A DNA stretch of 52,729 nucleotides from Burkholderiales bacterium Ga0077544 (lineage in GTDB: Bacteria > Pseudomonadota > Gammaproteobacteria > Burkholderiales > Burkholderiaceae_D), in the NCBI GenBank assembly GCA_001464355.1, contig LNEU01000024.1:113063-165791 (forward strand), in the 5' to 3' direction. A program made the translations under genes and the position numbers. How positions within the stretch are numbered: position 1 is the first letter of the stretch; every line of letters begins with the position of its first letter. Below the pieces are notes generated by a model. It saw only the letters and a program-made list of their open reading frames with translations, had not been told where the DNA came from and ran no database searches. Positions 1-8,411 of the stretch are shown piece after piece.

Positions 1-1364
1 ATGCCACGTATGCCAAATGACTTGGACTTTGTACGATCCGCCATTTTGATGCCAACCCCATTATCAATAATCTCTAGTCGAACATATTGATGCGTATGTA
101 CCAAATGAACATCCACGACGCTGGCTTTTGCATGTTTGGCTATATTGGTGAGCGCTTCTTGAAAAATACGGAAGAGGGCGGTCGCATGATCCAGATCCAA
201 GTCGATTTCAGCATGACTGGATGAAAATTTGCAGGGAATGCCAACTTGCTTCTCAAATTCTTTCGCTTGCCAGTCGATCGCCGCAACCAGGCCGAAATCA
301 AGTATGCCCGGCCTTAGATTGCCGGCGATTCTGTGAACAGTTTCAATGGTGCGGTCGACCAGCGACTCAACGTAGTCGGCTTTTTCAATCAGTTCTGGAT
401 TGTCATTCGGCATGCGCCGCGTTAATAGTGCAAGCGCCATTTTGATGGCGGTTAAATTGCCGCCCAGATCGTCATGAATTTCGCGTGCGATATGGGTGCG
501 TTCTTTTTCTTTGACGGTATTAATGTGGGCTGACAACTCGGCCAGCTGCGCGCGTGATCGAACGATTTCTTCCTGCTCGAGTTTGCTGGATGTGATGTTG
601 GTCATGATGCCCTCCCACTGCACCGCATGCTCTTCCAGTGTGCGGGGAGTGGCGCGAAGATTGATCCATTTAACGTCTTTCCATTTCTCGATCCAGATGC
701 GTCCTTCCCAGTTCCAGTTACTCATCTGGTTAGTCGATGTCAGCATCGTGTCGCGATAGGATTGTCTGTCTTCGGCCAGGATCAATTCGACGAACATGGC
801 AGGATCGTCGCGTAATTCTTCGGCACTGACTCCCAGCAGGGCTTCGCAACCGTCGCTGAGATAAGGGAATGAAAATTGCCCGTCTTCACATAATAGAAAC
901 TGATAAACCAGGCCCGGCATATTGGAAACCATCGCGCTGAGTCGTGATTCGCTGGCGCGCAGTGCTTTATCCGATTTGTCGCGCGAGCTGACGTCATTGC
1001 CGATGGCAATAATGACGGGGCCGGTATCCGACGCCAGATAAAACAATTGAAATTCAATCGGATAAGTCGTGCCGTCTTTGCGGGTATGTATCGTGTTGAT
1101 AGCCGCCGAAGCCTGATTCCCATCGCGCAGCGCCTCGAAGCATTGTCTATAGGCTTCATTCGTGCCGTTCTTCGCGATCTCGGTAGGGGCCATGCCTGCC
1201 AGCTCATCGCTGCTGTATTGCAGATTGCTGGTCGCCGTGGGATTGACGTATTCGAAACGCAGCGTGTCGCAATTCAATACATAAATTTCACTGAACGATC
1301 CGCGCAGAATGGTAGGCAACCATTCTGCATGCATCTTGTTGATGATATTTTCTTCAGGTTTCAT
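1..1364 (-). CDS. PAS-domain sensor histidine kinase (NarX/HisKA_3 type), C-terminus cut by window edge
   Basis: The frame is open from an ATG at 1364 down to base 3, so the C-terminal end lies outside the window. The N-terminal ~250 residues look like two PAS/PAC sensory modules (NPTATS..., a TRKDG turn, then a second W-rich PAC segment). A HisKA_3 dimerisation/phosphoacceptor helix follows, with REIHDDLGGNLTA around residue 297 as the phospho-histidine. The start of a HATPase domain comes next: an N-box-like FQEALTNIAKHAKA and a G1 box DNGVGI, ending at FGIRG. No membrane segments are visible, so it is probably cytoplasmic. Kinases of this subfamily normally pair with a LuxR/NarL response regulator, which would lie left of the window. 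The ligand is unknown. Confidence 0.9.
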   Translation of the reverse strand, partial: MKPEENIINKMHAEWLPTILRGSFSEIYVLNCDTLRFEYVNPTATSNLQYSSDELAGMAPTEIAKNGTNEAYRQCFEALRDGNQASAAINTIHTRKDGTTYPIEFQLFYLASDTGPVIIAIGNDVSSRDKSDKALRASESRLSAMVSNMPGLVYQFLLCEDGQFSFPYLSDGCEALLGVSAEELRDDPAMFVELILAEDRQSYRDTMLTSTNQMSNWNWEGRIWIEKWKDVKWINLRATPRTLEEHAVQWEGIMTNITSSKLEQEEIVRSRAQLAELSAHINTVKEKERTHIAREIHDDLGGNLTAIKMALALLTRRMPNDNPELIEKADYVESLVDRTIETVHRIAGNLRPGILDFGLVAAIDWQAKEFEKQVGIPCKFSSSHAEIDLDLDHATALFRIFQEALTNIAKHAKASVVDVHLVHTHQYVRLEIIDNGVGIKMADRTKSKSFGIRG

Positions 1365-1614
1365 TAATAATGATGTATGTGCAAAAGTGGAACAGGCAGT
1401 TGGCGAGTGGATGTGCCGGTGAGTGGTAATGCTAGCTAGTTGTTCGAGTGTAAAAGTTATTGGCTGACTACAGCTAAGTTTTTTCGTAAAACTGATGCGC
1501 CTAGCTTGAATGCGATGAAGGTTTTTAGGCGCAGCATCATCTTTGCATCGGATGTAAATAAATATCTTGAATAAAGTCTGTGAATAGGGCTTCCAAAATC
1601 AATTGCACCCATGC

Positions 1615-1620
1615 TATAAT
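1615..1620 (+). promoter_or_regulatory. -10 box for tRNA-Arg
   Basis: A perfect TATAAT lies 11 bases before the mature tRNA-Arg 5' end. No good -35 hexamer sits at 17 +/- 1 bases upstream, only TTCCAA at 1591. The tRNA-Val and tRNA-Pro genes in this window have the same arrangement of TATAAT and tRNA, which supports the assignment. Confidence 0.7.
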
Positions 1621-1630
1621 TTTGTCTTTC

Positions 1631-1707
1631 GCGGCTGTAGCTCAGCTGGATAGAGTACTTGGCTACGAACCAAGGGGTCGTGGGTTCGATTCCTGCCAGC
1701 CGCACCA
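1631..1707 (+). tRNA. tRNA-Arg (ACG anticodon)
   Basis: A complete cloverleaf of 77 bases with encoded CCA. The acceptor stem GCGGCTG pairs with CAGCCGC, the D-loop is TAGCTCAGCTGGATAGAG, the anticodon stem CTTGG/CCAAG encloses loop CTACGAA, and the T-arm is GTGGGTTCGATTCCTGC. The anticodon ACG (read as ICG) decodes CGU/CGC/CGA. It is followed at once by a hairpin terminator. It has its own promoter and no co-transcribed tRNA. Confidence 0.97.
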
Positions 1708-1716
1708 GCATATACA

Positions 1717-1750
1717 AGGGGTTACGTTCAAAAGACGTAGCCCCTTTTGC
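1717..1750 (+). terminator. Rho-independent terminator of tRNA-Arg
   Basis: Stem GGGGTTACGT (1718-1727) pairs with ACGTAGCCCC (1735-1744) with one G-U pair, followed by TTTTGCTTTT. It starts 10 bases after the tRNA CCA. Confidence 0.85.
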
Positions 1751-1788
1751 TTTTCCCATCAAATTGGTAAACAATTTGGTGAGAAAAA
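1751..1788. terminator. Second hairpin, possibly a bidirectional terminator
   Basis: CATCAAATTG (1757-1766) pairs with CAATTTGGTG (1772-1781) around a GTAAA loop. It is flanked by TTTT on the left and AAAAAA on the right, so it could terminate transcription from either side. It stands between tRNA-Arg and the secretion locus. Confidence 0.4.
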
Positions 1789-1800
1789 ATCTGCAGTAAA

Positions 1801-1842
1801 AAATTAGTCCTTCTCTTTGCGAAATTAGTCCTTCTCTTTGCG
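1801..1842. repeat. Exact 21-bp tandem duplication
   Basis: Bases 1801-1821 are repeated exactly at 1822-1842 (unit begins AAATTAGTCC and ends CTCTTTGCG). It lies in the 392-base non-coding stretch between tRNA-Arg and tpsB. The rest of that stretch (1843-2099) holds no recognisable gene, apart from a strong Shine-Dalgarno and ATG at 2000-2017 that are out of frame with tpsB. A recent slippage duplication is the simplest reading. Confidence 0.9.
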
Positions 1843-2099
1843 CGTCAGTACCAACTCACTATCTCCCGCTTCTGATCCATAACGGCGTTAATGTCGTATC
1901 GGGTTGCACCGGATCGACTTCACGTTTGCGACGATTTCGACATATGCCGCGAAATTTCCTGATCCCGACTAATACAGTTGTTATTCAGGCTGAAACGTAA
2001 AGGAGTGTGAAATTATGGGCTTTTGCTCAGATTCACTTAGAGACTTTCCAAAGGAAAACTTTTATCATCGATTACTGAAGTTCCAACTGAAAGTAATCC

Positions 2100-3782
2100 T
2101 TGAATTTGCTCTTATCAAAAGCCGTGCTGCCGCTGGGACTGGTAGCTTGCGGTGTCGTTTTTGCCCAAACGCCTCCGAACGCCGGCTCGCTGAACCAACA
2201 AATGGAACGAGAACAAGCGCCTCGTGCTCCTGCCACAACAATTCCTGAAATTCGTATTGAACAGGGTGCTCCACCTGCCGCTGCTGCCTCTGACAATCAG
2301 AAAATCCTTGTCCGCAGCCTGCAAATCACGGGTGCGCAAGTGTATGCCGAAGCCGCGTTGCTGGAAGTGACCGGTTTCAGTAGCGGTCGCGAACTGACAT
2401 TATCCGACCTGCGCGGTATGGCATCCAGGATTACGCGCCACTACCATATGCACGGTTATTTGCTGGCGCAGGCTTATCTGCCGGCGCAAGACATCAAGGA
2501 CGGCGCGGTGAAAATCGCCGTGCTTGAAGGTCATTACGGCAAAATCACTTTGCGCAACAATAGCAATCTCTCGGACGATGTGGCCCGCAGCTTGCTGAGT
2601 AATCTGAACGGCAGCGATGCAGTTGCTATCGCTCCGCTGGAAACCAGTCTTCTGCTGCTATCTGACCTGCCTGGTGTGAACGTAAGATCGACCCTGGTGC
2701 CTGGTGCTTCAGTTGGTGCTTCCGACCTGATCGTCGATGTCACACCGGGCAAGCGAGTAAGCGGAACCGTTGATGTCGACAATGGGGGCAATCGCTATAC
2801 CGGCGCTAATCGAGTTGGCGCGACGGTCAACATCAATGACGTTACCGGTCATGGCGATGTTGCAACGGTGCGGGCGCTGACGTCAGGCTCCGGCCTCAAC
2901 TATGCGCGCGCTTCCTATCAGACGCAGTTCGGCCGCGCCAAGGCCGGCGTCGCCTATGCCAGCATGCACTACCATCTGGGACAGGATTTCGAGAGCCTGC
3001 AGGCGAATGGCTCGGCGCAAATTGCCAGCGTCTATGGCAGCGTGCCGCTGATTCGTTCACGCAGCAATAATTTGTATGCAGTGATCAATGTCGATGCCAA
3101 GAGCTTCCAGGACAAGGTCGATTCGACTGCCACCCGCGCAGACAAGAAAGCCCGGGTAGCAATGGCCAGCCTGGCCGGTGATCGTCGGGACGGTTTCGGC
3201 GGTGGCGGGTTGAGCACGTATGCGCTGACATGGACCACTGGGCAGATCGATATCAGGAGCAAGGCGACACTTGCCACCGATGCTGCAACAGTGCAAAGCA
3301 ACGGCCATTACGACAAGCTCGGATTCAATGCAGTGCGCCTGCAAAGCCTGAGCGACAGCATTTCACTTTATGCCGCAGTCAACGGCCAGCTCGCTTCAAA
3401 AAATCTGGATACATCGGAGAAGATGGGACTGGGCGGCTTGAATGGCGTGCGCGCTTATCCGGAAGGCGAAGCGTATGCCGACCAGGGGTATGTACTCAAT
3501 CTGGAAGTCAGAGCCTTGTTGCCGCAATTGGCACAGTCGCAGTCGGGGCAGATGCATTTCATCGGTTTTGTCGATACTGGTACCGCGATGCTGAACAAAA
3601 ATCCCTGGGCCAGCGGGCAGAATCGTCGGACCCTGAGTGGTGCGGGGGTAGGGCTTAACTGGTCCGACAGCAACAATTTCATGGTAAGGGCGTATTACGC
3701 TCACAAGTTGGGCAATGCGAAAGCAATGTCGGCACCGGATGAGACTGGACGCTTCTGGCTGCAGGCAGCCAAATATTTTTGA
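2100..3782 (+). CDS. TpsB outer-membrane transporter of two-partner secretion (ShlB/FhaC/HecB family)
   Basis: Encodes 560 residues. The N-terminus is signal-peptide-like (hydrophobic LPLGLVACGVVFAQ). A proline-rich linker and a ShlB-type POTRA region (about residues 65-145, ILVRSLQITGAQVY onward) follow, then a 16-strand Omp85-type barrel. Two family motifs are visible: a VRAYPEGEAYADQGY segment corresponding to the VRGY motif, and GFVDTG. The last residue is Phe, typical for BamA-dependent barrels. TpsB proteins bind the TPS domain of their TpsA partner by POTRA and pass it across the outer membrane. The partner is the next gene, 71 bases on. The start is TTG at 2100, because an in-frame TAA at 2094 excludes anything earlier; its ribosome site is poor, while a good one upstream serves a different frame (see findings). 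Confidence 0.9.
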   Translation: MNLLLSKAVLPLGLVACGVVFAQTPPNAGSLNQQMEREQAPRAPATTIPEIRIEQGAPPAAAASDNQKILVRSLQITGAQVYAEAALLEVTGFSSGRELTLSDLRGMASRITRHYHMHGYLLAQAYLPAQDIKDGAVKIAVLEGHYGKITLRNNSNLSDDVARSLLSNLNGSDAVAIAPLETSLLLLSDLPGVNVRSTLVPGASVGASDLIVDVTPGKRVSGTVDVDNGGNRYTGANRVGATVNINDVTGHGDVATVRALTSGSGLNYARASYQTQFGRAKAGVAYASMHYHLGQDFESLQANGSAQIASVYGSVPLIRSRSNNLYAVINVDAKSFQDKVDSTATRADKKARVAMASLAGDRRDGFGGGGLSTYALTWTTGQIDIRSKATLATDAATVQSNGHYDKLGFNAVRLQSLSDSISLYAAVNGQLASKNLDTSEKMGLGGLNGVRAYPEGEAYADQGYVLNLEVRALLPQLAQSQSGQMHFIGFVDTGTAMLNKNPWASGQNRRTLSGAGVGLNWSDSNNFMVRAYYAHKLGNAKAMSAPDETGRFWLQAAKYF

Positions 3783-3853
3783 GCGTGGTATAGGGCAGGG
3801 ACCGCAACGAACATGGACCGTAATCAGTCTGCAGGAACAACAGAAAGCCCATC

Positions 3854-6800
3854 ATGAACCACATTTATCGCTCGATCTGGAATAGTCGGACTGGCACATT
3901 CACGGCAGTTTCAGAGAGCACCAGAACCTGCGGCAAGCAAGCGTCGGCGGGCGCAAGTGTCATGACGGACGCAGGGTTCGCGTTGAAAGCGCTGGCAGGC
4001 TCGCTGTTGCTGGCATTTGGTGCCAGCAGCTATGCTTTGCCGGTCGACGGCGTAGTTGTGGCTGGCAGCGCTTCTGTCGCCAGCGGCAATGGCAGCATGA
4101 CCATCAATCAGAGCAGCCAGAACGTGGTGCTCAATTGGCAGAGCTTCAATATCGGTGCGGCGGAAACGGTAAATTTCGTGCAGCCCAACAGCAATTCAGT
4201 CGCGCTTAACCGCGTGATCGGTGCCGATCCATCAAGCATACTCGGCAGTCTGTCGGCCAACGGCAAGGTGTTTCTCGTCAATCCGAATGGCATTTTGTTC
4301 GGCAAGGGCGCATCGGTCAACGTTGGCGGGTTGGTCGCATCGACGCTCAATATTTCCGACCGCGACTTCATGGCAGGCAAGTACACGTTTGCTGGTGCGG
4401 GTAGCGGTAACATCCTCAATCAGGGCAGCATCAATGCGGATGGCGGCTATGTCGCAATGCTGGGTGCAAACGTTTCCAATGAAGGCATGATCGTCGCCAG
4501 ACTCGGCAGCGTCGCACTCGCTGCCGGTAACGGCATCACACTCGATATCGCTGGCGACGGTCTGCTGAATGTTGCAATCAACGAAGGCGTGGTGCATGCG
4601 CTGGTCAGTAACGGAGGCATGATTCAAGCAGATGGCGGGCAGGTGCTGCTGAGCGCGCAGGCGGCTGGCAATCTGCTGCAGACCGTGGTCAACAATACCG
4701 GCGTGATTCAGGCCCAAACCATCGAAAACCATAATGGCGTGATCAAACTGCTGGGCGATATGCAAAGCGGGACAGTCAACGTCGGCGGCAAGCTCGATGC
4801 CAGCGCGCCGAATGGCGGCGACGGCGGCTTTATTGAAACCTCCGCTGCTCATGTTCAGGTGAAGGACAGCGCGCGCATCACCACTGCGGCACCGCAAGGT
4901 CTGACCGGCAGTTGGCTGATCGATCCTACCGATTACACGATTGCGGCATCCGGCGGCAACATCACCGGTGCGGCGCTGTCGGCCAATTTGGGTAGCACCG
5001 ACATCATCATCCAGAGCATCTCGGGCGGTAGCGGCACTGCGGGCAATGTCAACGTCAATGATGCCGTGAACTGGTCGGCCCACAAGCTGACCTTGAATGC
5101 GCAAAACAATATCAACATCAACGCCAATCTGAACGCGTCGGCCACCGCTAGCTTGGCGCTGGAATTCGGGCAGAGTGCGGTGGCCGCGAGCAATGCCAGC
5201 AAGGTCACTACCAACAACGGCGCATCCGTCAATTTGCCCGCTGGTACCACCAACTTCACGACCAAACAGGGTTCGAACGGCGTCGTCAAAAACTATACTG
5301 TGATCACCAGCCTCGGCGCGGCAGGCAGTGTTACTACCACCGATCTGCAAGGGATGAATGGCAACACGGCGCTGAACTATGCGTTGGGTGCGAACATCGA
5401 TGCGACAGCGACATCGGGCTGGAACGCAGGCGCGGGTTTCGTGCCGATCGGTACTGATCCTTCGCGCTTCGCTGGCATCTTCGATGGACTGGGTCACACG
5501 GTTTCCGGTCTCTTCATCAATCGAACGGGAAGCAACTTTACAGGCTTGTTCGGCTACACCGCAGCAGGCTCGATGGTTCGCAATGTTGGTTTGATCGGCG
5601 GCAGCGTCGCCAGCAATTTGTGGGGCACTGGCTCACTCGTCGGCGCGCTCGGCGGTACGCTGATCAATAGCTATGCAACCGGTAGCGTTTATGGCTTCCA
5701 GACAGTAGGTGGGTTGGTCGGCGTCATCGACGGCGGTGCCATTGTCGATAGTCACGCAACAGGTAATGTGGTTGGTGGCCCCAATGGCGAGGCAGGCGGG
5801 CTAGTAGGATTGAGTTGGGGGCCGGGTGGTGGAACCGTCAACAACAGTTACGCCACTGGCAATGTGAGCAGCGCCGTCGGTAACGTTGGCGGGCTGATGG
5901 GGATCAACTGGGGCACGGTCACCGGCAGCTATGCAACCGGGACAGTCAACGGTACCGACTACATTGGTGGCCTGATTGGCAATAACAGCAATGGCTCGGT
6001 TGCTAATAGCTACGCCACCGGTGCAGTGAACGGAAACAACCGGGTCGGTGGTCTTGCAGGTAATAATTCCAATAGCATCACCAATAGTTACGCGACCGGC
6101 GCCGTGACCGGCATCGATGGCGTCGGCGGCTTGGCGGGCAGCAATAACGGCACGATTTCCAACAGCTACGCGACCGGCGTTGTAAACGGCCGGAATTCCG
6201 TTGGCGGACTTATCGGGCAGTCAGTTACTGGGGCTGTGACCAACAGTTATTCCGCTAACAGCCAGGTCGCTGGAACGGATTCGGTGGGCGGGCTCGTTGG
6301 CTACAACAACACTACGACGATTAACGATAGTTACTCATCCAGTGCTGTTAGTGGCCAGAGCAGAGTCGGCGGATTGTTCGGCACAACAAATGGCGGCGTT
6401 AATAATAATCGCAACTATGCATCCGGCAACATTATCGGCACCGATTCCGTCGGCGGACTCGTTGGCGAAAATGGTTTCGCCTTTTCTATTTTCAACAGCT
6501 ACGCGACTGGTAATGTCAGCGGGGGCGTCAGAGTGGGTGGCCTGGTGGGCTACAACGGCAATAACGGCAGCATCGCAAACAGTTACTCGAGTGGAGCGGT
6601 CTCCGGCACCACCAGTGTTGGCGGTTTGGTAGGTAGCAATATCCACACTGTGACCAATAGTTTCTGGGATACGCAGACATCCGGCCAGGCGATATCAGCC
6701 GGCGGCATCGGTATGACCACAGCGCAGATGCATACGCAAGCCAATTTCAACTCGGCCACGGGTGCCAACGGCAGCGGGAATCCCGGTTGGGATTTTTCCA

Positions 6801-7855
6801 ATACCTGGATTGGGTACGACGGTCATACATCGCCCTTGCTGCGCTCTTTCATGACGGCTCTGACAGTGACCGCTAACAGTGCCACCAAGACCTATGACGG
6901 ATTGGGCAGCACCGGCGGCAACGGCGTGACGTATTCCACTACACCCAATGGCAATTTGCTCGGCACGGTCAGCTACAGCAGCGGGATTAATGTCGGCAGC
7001 TCCACCATTACGCCGGGCGGTCTCTATTCCAATCAGCAGGGCTATATCATCAGCTACGTCGATGGCGCATTGACGGTGAATAAAGCCGACCTGACACTTG
7101 CCACCAGCAATGTCAGCAAAACCTATGATGGCAGCTTGACGGCAGCGGGCACGGCTACCGTCGCCAGCGGTACGCTGTTCGGTAGCGATGCGCTCAGCGG
7201 CGGTACATTCGCTTTCACCGACAAAAATGCTGGCATCGGCACCAAGACGGTGACGACTACAGGCGTCACCGTCACCGACGGCAATAGTGGCGGCAACTAC
7301 AACGTTACGTACACCGACAATACCAGCAGCACAATTACACCCAAGTCGCTCACAGTTGTCGGAGCAACCGCGCAGAACAAGGTCTATGACGGAACCACGC
7401 TGGCTACCCTCGTCGGCGGCACGCTGGCAGGCTTGATCTCTGGCGATAGCGTGACCTTGATCGAGGCCGGGACATTTGCCACGCCAGAGCCCGGGAATGG
7501 AATCGCAGTTGCGGGAGCGGTCACGCTCGCTGGTGCCTCGGCGGGAAATTATTCAGTAACGCAACCCACCGGCCTCACAGCAAATATCACTGCCGCTGTG
7601 AGCGTAGTTGATTCCGGTCCGCGCAATCAGGATGCCATCGTCAGTGCGGTTTCTTTAGCATCTGCCATTGCCTTGCACGGCATAAGAGTTGAAGCGCCTG
7701 GCTCCACCAAGACATACGACGCGCAGCCGTTCCTTCATTCATCGATCATTTCTACACCGGGCGGATTGGCCGGATTGAACCTTTCCATTACGGGCACTGG
7801 CGTAAAATTACACTCCGGCACGCAACCAAACGATGCGCGAGACGACAAAAACTAA
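3854..7855 (+). CDS. TpsA filamentous-haemagglutinin-like exoprotein with GLUG and YDG repeats
   Basis: Encodes 1333 residues, the likely cargo of the adjacent TpsB. The N-terminus has an extended signal peptide (ESPR: MNHIYRSIWNSRTGTF) followed by a hydrophobic core FALKALAGSLLLAFGAS. The TPS haemagglutination-activity domain spans about residues 60-190 and has the hallmark NPNGILFG near residue 142. Residues ~190-590 are a Gly/Asn/Ala-rich beta-helix-like region. About 13 GLUG units (GGLVG...NSYATG) fill residues ~593-945, and YDG/MBG-type repeats with K-T-Y-D-G cores occur near 1012, 1089 and 1176. A fourth, degenerate KTYDA near 1286 is cut short and the protein ends 48 residues later. 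Expected to be secreted and to act in adhesion or aggregation; the receptor is unknown. There is no CDI-like C-terminal toxin motif (VENN) that I can see. Confidence 0.92.
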   Translation: MNHIYRSIWNSRTGTFTAVSESTRTCGKQASAGASVMTDAGFALKALAGSLLLAFGASSYALPVDGVVVAGSASVASGNGSMTINQSSQNVVLNWQSFNIGAAETVNFVQPNSNSVALNRVIGADPSSILGSLSANGKVFLVNPNGILFGKGASVNVGGLVASTLNISDRDFMAGKYTFAGAGSGNILNQGSINADGGYVAMLGANVSNEGMIVARLGSVALAAGNGITLDIAGDGLLNVAINEGVVHALVSNGGMIQADGGQVLLSAQAAGNLLQTVVNNTGVIQAQTIENHNGVIKLLGDMQSGTVNVGGKLDASAPNGGDGGFIETSAAHVQVKDSARITTAAPQGLTGSWLIDPTDYTIAASGGNITGAALSANLGSTDIIIQSISGGSGTAGNVNVNDAVNWSAHKLTLNAQNNININANLNASATASLALEFGQSAVAASNASKVTTNNGASVNLPAGTTNFTTKQGSNGVVKNYTVITSLGAAGSVTTTDLQGMNGNTALNYALGANIDATATSGWNAGAGFVPIGTDPSRFAGIFDGLGHTVSGLFINRTGSNFTGLFGYTAAGSMVRNVGLIGGSVASNLWGTGSLVGALGGTLINSYATGSVYGFQTVGGLVGVIDGGAIVDSHATGNVVGGPNGEAGGLVGLSWGPGGGTVNNSYATGNVSSAVGNVGGLMGINWGTVTGSYATGTVNGTDYIGGLIGNNSNGSVANSYATGAVNGNNRVGGLAGNNSNSITNSYATGAVTGIDGVGGLAGSNNGTISNSYATGVVNGRNSVGGLIGQSVTGAVTNSYSANSQVAGTDSVGGLVGYNNTTTINDSYSSSAVSGQSRVGGLFGTTNGGVNNNRNYASGNIIGTDSVGGLVGENGFAFSIFNSYATGNVSGGVRVGGLVGYNGNNGSIANSYSSGAVSGTTSVGGLVGSNIHTVTNSFWDTQTSGQAISAGGIGMTTAQMHTQANFNSATGANGSGNPGWDFSNTWIGYDGHTSPLLRSFMTALTVTANSATKTYDGLGSTGGNGVTYSTTPNGNLLGTVSYSSGINVGSSTITPGGLYSNQQGYIISYVDGALTVNKADLTLATSNVSKTYDGSLTAAGTATVASGTLFGSDALSGGTFAFTDKNAGIGTKTVTTTGVTVTDGNSGGNYNVTYTDNTSSTITPKSLTVVGATAQNKVYDGTTLATLVGGTLAGLISGDSVTLIEAGTFATPEPGNGIAVAGAVTLAGASAGNYSVTQPTGLTANITAAVSVVDSGPRNQDAIVSAVSLASAIALHGIRVEAPGSTKTYDAQPFLHSSIISTPGGLAGLNLSITGTGVKLHSGTQPNDARDDKN
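5630..6700 (+). repeat. About 13 tandem GLUG-motif coding repeats inside tpsA
   Basis: Units of roughly 26-30 codons, each V-G-G-L-x-G, then N-S-Y-A-T-G, then a V-x-G turn. DNA copies are clearly diverged in synonymous positions, so this is an old array rather than a fresh expansion. The last unit runs into SFWDTQTSGQ, a sequence commonly seen at the end of GLUG arrays. Confidence 0.85.
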
Positions 7856-7926
7856 CTGCTGAAGACATCATTGATTGATGACTCCTGATTTTATTGGCGT
7901 AACCGGATTGCAGGCGACCGTGCTGG

Positions 7927-8175
7927 ATGGCGACAATCTGCCATGGCTTATGCGTCGATCTGGGATTTTCAATCGAGGATCGCAATAAGAACGTGCGTCG
8001 TGCTGGAGAGGTTGCCAAACTATTTTTTTTGCAGGGAGCAATCGTGTTGGTGGCGCTGGTGTCTCCCATGCGTGAAGCCCTAGCTAAAGTCAGAAAAACC
8101 TTTTTCGACGACGATTTTTGGGAAGCTTACTGCGAATGCCCGTCTTCGATTTGCCAGCAGCAGAATGAGCAGTAA
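7927..8175 (+). CDS. Small uncharacterised protein after tpsA
   Basis: An 82-codon frame from ATG 7927 to TAA 8173-8175, 71 bases after tpsA and just before a strong terminator, so it could be the last cistron of the secretion operon. It has one hydrophobic stretch (FFLQGAIVLVALVSP, about residues 33-47) and an acidic C-terminal tail with two cysteines (CECPSSIC). I do not recognise a family. There is no clear Shine-Dalgarno before the ATG, so it may be non-coding or a remnant; the surrounding 7856-8179 region has no other gene. Confidence 0.4.
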   Translation: MATICHGLCVDLGFSIEDRNKNVRRAGEVAKLFFLQGAIVLVALVSPMREALAKVRKTFFDDDFWEAYCECPSSICQQQNEQ

Positions 8176-8179
8176 ATTA

Positions 8180-8214
8180 ACGGGTTAGTGCCACAAGCAC
8201 TAACCCGTTTTTCT
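8180..8214 (+). terminator. Strong rho-independent terminator of the tps locus
   Basis: Perfect 12-bp stem ACGGGTTAGTGC / GCACTAACCCGT (8180-8191 with 8197-8208), loop CACAA, followed by TTTTCTTT. Its hairpin is nearly the same as the one at 13028. Confidence 0.92.
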
Positions 8215-8411
8215 TTACCTGGGTGAAACGCTATTTTGCTGCCTTGCTCGCCTTGTATATCTGTTTGAATGACTTCTCCAACTGCAGTTCCGCCAAAATT
8301 TATCAAGAGCAGTGGTGACGGTACTAATGCAGCGCGATTTGCATTAAAAGGAAAATTCCCCTCAATTAATCATTCGCTGCACTGTGCTGGCAAGGAGACG
8401 TGTATTCACAT
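8215..8411. other. Non-coding stretch between the tps terminator and the MFS gene
   Basis: No plausible gene. It contains a 10-bp palindrome AACTGCAGTT near 8279 and a short dyad TAATGCA/TGCATTA (8325-8331 and 8340-8346). The dyad lies downstream of the minus-strand MFS gene but lacks a T-run, so it is a weak terminator candidate at best. Confidence 0.5.

Noticed and set aside
1494-1538. Imperfect hairpin between the sensor kinase and tRNA-Arg
   Set aside because: Ten base pairs with a 3-base bulge and no T-run in the needed direction; not distinguishable from chance.
4232-5497. Long minus-strand open frame (421 codons) opposite tpsA
   Set aside because: It lies wholly within a clear TpsA coding region; composition is a complement of Gly/Ala/Asn-rich repeats, with no family resemblance and no ribosome site.
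3854-7855. TpsA as a CDI (contact-dependent inhibition) toxin
   Set aside because: No VENN-type motif, no variable toxin domain at the C-terminus and no clear immunity gene; GLUG and YDG repeats fit an adhesin better.
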